Assembly (NCBI GenBank): GCA_031769625.1
Contig: JAUIMM010002332.1
Span: forward strand, 1-64,000
Source: Taudactylus pleione
Taxonomy: Eukaryota > Chordata > Amphibia > Anura > Myobatrachidae
Direction of reading: 5' to 3'
DNA length: 64,000 nt
Every line of letters begins with the position of its first letter. Positions within the stretch are counted from its first letter, which is position 1. Made by a program: the position numbers and the translations under genes. Below the pieces are notes generated by a model that saw only the letters and a list, made by a program, of their open reading frames with translations, ran no database searches and was not told the DNA's origin. This document shows positions 61,144 to 64,000 of this stretch, in pieces.

Positions 61144-64000
61144 GATGAGGTGAAGTGTGACACAGGAGAGGAGGAGAGTGCTGTCATAGATGAGGTGGAA
61201 ATGTGACACAGGAGAGGAGGAGAGTGCTGTCATAGATGAGGTGAATTCTGGCACAGGAGAGGAGGAGAGTGCAGTCATAGATGAGGTGAAGTCTGACACA
61301 GGATAGGAGGAGAGAGCTGTCATAGATTAGGTGAAGTCTGACAAGGGAGGAGGAGAGTGCTGTCATAGATGAGGTGAAGACTGGCACGGGAGGAGAGTGC
61401 TGCCATAGATGAGGTGAAGTCTGGCACAGGAGAGGAGGAGAGTGCTGTCATAGATGAGGTGAAATGTGACACAGGAGTGGAGGAGAGTGCTGTCATAGAT
61501 GAGATGAAGTCTGGCACAGGAGAGGAGGAGAGTGCTGTCATAGATAAGGTGAAGTCTGGCTCAGGAGAGGAGGAGAGTGCTGTCATAAATGAGGTGAAGA
61601 ATGACACAGGAGAGGGTGAGAGCGCTGTTATAGATGACGTGAAGTCTGGCACTGGAGAAGAGGAGAGTGCTGTCATAGATGAGGTAAAGTCTGACAGGAG
61701 TGGAGGAGAGTGCTGTCATAGATGAGGTGAAGTCTGACACAGGGGAGGAGGAGAGTGCTGTCATAGATGAGGTAAAGTCTGACACAGCGGAGGGGGAGAG
61801 TGCTGTCATAGATGAGGTGAAGTCTGACACACTGGAGGAGAGTGCTGTCATAGATGAGGTGAAGTCTGACACAGGAGAGGAGGAGAGTGCTGTCATAGAT
61901 GAGGTGAAGTCTGACACAGGAGAGGAGGAGAGTGCTGTCATAGATGAGGTGAAGTCTGACACAGGGGAGGAGGAGAGTGCTGTCAGAGATGAGGTGAAGT
62001 CTGGCATTGCAGAGGAGGAGAGTGCTGTTATAGATGAGGTGAAGTGTGACACAGGAGAGGAGAGTGCTGTCATAGATCAGGTGAAGTCTGGCATTGGAGA
62101 GGAGGAGAGTGCTGTCATAGATGAGGTGAAGTCTGACACAGGTGAGGAGGAGAGTGCTGTCATAGATGAGGTGAAGTCTGGCTCGGGAGAGGAGGAGAGT
62201 GCTGTTATAGATGAGGTGAAGATTGACATAGGGAAGGAGGAACATGGCACAGGGGGGGAGGAGAGTGCTGTCATAGATGAGGTGAAGTCTAACACAGGAT
62301 AGGAGGAGAGTGCTGTCATAGATGAGGTGAAGTCTGACACGGGAGGAGGAGAGTGCGGTCATAGATGAGGTGAAGTCTGACAGGAGTGGAAAAGAGTGCT
62401 GTCATAGATGAGGTGAAGTCTGACACAGGAGTGGAGGAGAGTGCTGTCATAGATGAGGAGAAGTCTTGCACTGGAGAGGAGGAGAGTGCTGTCATAGATG
62501 AGATGAAGAATGACACAGGAGAGGAGGAGAGTGCTGTTATAGATGAGGTGAAGACTGACATAGGGGAGGAGGAACCTGGCACAGGAGAGGAGGAGCGTGC
62601 TCTCATAGATGAGGTGAAGAATGACAGGAGTGGAGGAAAGGGCTGTCATAGATGAGGTGAAGTCTGGCACTGGAGAAGAGGAGAGTGCTGTCATAGATGA
62701 GGTAAAGTCTGACACAGGAGTGGTGGAGAGTGCTGTCATAGATGAGGTGAAGAATGACACGGGAGGAGGAGAGGGCTATCATAGATGAAGTAAAGTCTGA
62801 CAGAGGAGAGGAGGAGAGTGCTCTCATAGATAGGTGAAGTCTGACAAGGGAGGAGGAGAGTGCTGTCATAGATGAGGTGAAGTCTGACACGGGGGGAGGA
62901 GGAGAGTGCTGTCATAGATGAGATGAAGTCTGGCACAGGAGCGGAGGAGAGTGCTGTCAGAGATAAGGTGAATTCTGGCACAGGAGAGGAGGAGAGTGCT
63001 GTCATGTATGAGGTGAAGTCTGGCACAAGAGAGTGCTGTCATAGATGAGGTGAAGTCTGGCACAGGAGAGGAGGAGAGTGCTGTAATAGAGTAGGTGAAA
63101 TGTGACACAGGAGAGGAGGAGAGTGCTGTCATAGGTGAGGTGAATTCTGGCGCAGGAGAGTAGGAGAGTGCTGTCATAGAAGAAGTGAAGTCTGGCACAG
63201 GAGAGGAGGAGAGTGCTGTCATAGATGAGGTGAATTGTGAGACAGGAGAGGAGGAGAGTGCTGTCATAGATGAGGTGAAGTCTGACACAGGAGAGGAGGA
63301 GAGTGCTATCATAGAGGAGGTGAAGTCTGACTTAGTGGAGGAGGAGAGTGCTGTCATAGTTGAGGTGAAGTCTGACACAGGAGAGGAGGAGAGTGCTGTC
63401 ATAGATGAGGTGAAGTCTGATACAGTGGAGGGGGAGAGTGCTGTCATAGATGATGTGAAGTCTGACACAGGGGAGGAGAGTGCTATCACAGATGAGGTGA
63501 AGTCTGACACAGGCGAGGAGGAGAGTGCTGTCATAGATGAGGTGAAGTCTGATACAGCAGAGGGGGAGAGTGCTGTCTTAGATGATGTGAAGTCTGGCAT
63601 TGGAGTGGAGGAGAGTGCTGTCATAGATGAGGTGAAGTCTGACACAGGTGAGGAGGAGAGTGCTGTCATAGATGAGGTGAAGTCTGACACAGGAGAGGAG
63701 GAGAGTGCTGTCATAGATGAGGTGAAGTCTGATACAGCGGAGAGGGAGAGTGCTGTCATAGATGATGTCAAGTCTGACACGGGAGGAGGAGAGTGCTATC
63801 ACAGATGAGGTGAAGTCTGACACAGACAAGGAGGAGAGTGCTGTCATAGATGAGGTGAAGTCTGACACAGGAGAGGAGGAGAATGCTGTCATAGATAAGG
63901 TGAAGTCTGGCATTGGAGAGGAGGAGAGTGCTGTCATAGATGAGGTGGAGTCTGACACAGGTGAGGAGAGTGCTGTCATAAATGAGGTGAATGACAGGAA
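61144..64000 (+). repeat. Higher-order repeat copy 4, incomplete at the window end
   Basis: It follows copy 3 at offset 5867, then 6042 (55658 to 61700), then 6079 (57106 to 63185). It lacks the copy 2/3-specific changes and shares the GTCATGTATGAGG and GGCACAAGAGAGTGC variants with copy 1 (about 37307 and 63001), yet has the 420-bp block missing from copy 1. Confidence 0.85.

Larger units (their letters stand above)
33416..64000 (+). repeat. 45-bp purine-rich minisatellite (array C), at least 30.6 kb, runs off the window
   Basis: The unit has three 15-base parts: GATGAGGTGAAGTCT, GACACAGGAGAGGAG and GAGAGTGCTGTCATA. Read in one plus frame it encodes DEVKSDTGEEESAVI; the minus strand reads MTALSSSPVSDFTSS or a shifted, Leu-rich frame. 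Length variants are frequent: a 2-bp-short unit (GACACGGGAGGAGGAG or GACAGGAGTGGAGGAG), units lacking an AGG triplet, and a 1-bp insertion (GAGGTGGAAATG). Plus frames break every few hundred bases. The longest open frames (420 aa, minus, 38062-39324 and 39880-41142) switch repeat frame internally, as shadows of a period divisible by three would. The span divided by 45 is about 680 unit equivalents. Confidence 0.97.

Noticed and set aside
33416..64000. A large acidic protein made of DEVKSDTGEEESAVI repeats
   Set aside because: Plus frames break repeatedly through 2-bp-short units and produce stops every few hundred bases. No splice-consistent start or non-repeat domain is visible. Open frames on both strands come from a period divisible by three.

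Overview
This window looks like non-genic eukaryotic DNA, most likely from a vertebrate. An amphibian-like genome is my guess from the small cut-and-paste elements with TWA-type target duplications. About 95% of it is tandem repeat or transposon. I see no convincing protein-coding gene, rRNA, tRNA, CRISPR array or bacterial-style operon. Nearly all long open frames are by-products of repeat periods, most clearly the 45-bp unit: 45 is divisible by three and several frames of the unit lack stops.

Layout. (1) 1-16770: a pyrimidine-rich minisatellite of GTATACAGCAGTCTAGT or GTACCCTGCAGTCTAGT cores separated by (CT)n. It carries a large duplication of about 9.6 kb, and one copy (1 to about 8110) is full of small indels. 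(2) 16771-16984: a short unique stretch with CRE/E-box/M-box-like motifs and an ATG in strong Kozak context, running into diverged relatives of the 45-bp repeat found far downstream. (3) 16985-31340: a 14.36-kb DNA-transposon-like element with 16-bp terminal inverted repeats and a TTA target duplication. 94% of it is one 30-bp satellite array. (4) 31341-33415: the resumed host sequence, interrupted by three further insertions. These are a 333-bp MITE with near-perfect 22-bp inverted repeats and TAA duplications, a 283-bp insert flanked by an 11-bp direct repeat, and a 1.3-kb MITE-like element whose own terminal sequence is amplified about 24 times. (5) 33416-64000: at least 30.6 kb of a 45-bp purine-rich minisatellite organised in higher-order repeats of 9.57, 9.84, 5.87 and at least 2.86 kb, with nested 1818-, 1656-, 730- and 180-bp duplications.

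How the parts fit. If the insertions are removed, the short host pieces at 16889-16984, 31341-31409, 31743-31820 and 33416 onward read as one continuous, progressively more regular run of the 45-bp motif. The mobile elements therefore landed in the ancestral edge of the 45-bp array. Four tandem families of different period (CT-core, 30, about 38 and 45 bp) have expanded within 64 kb, two of them inside transposons. Arrays 1 and 5 run off the window, so their sizes are minima. Very low divergence between multi-kilobase copies means that recent amplification and assembly error both have to be considered.
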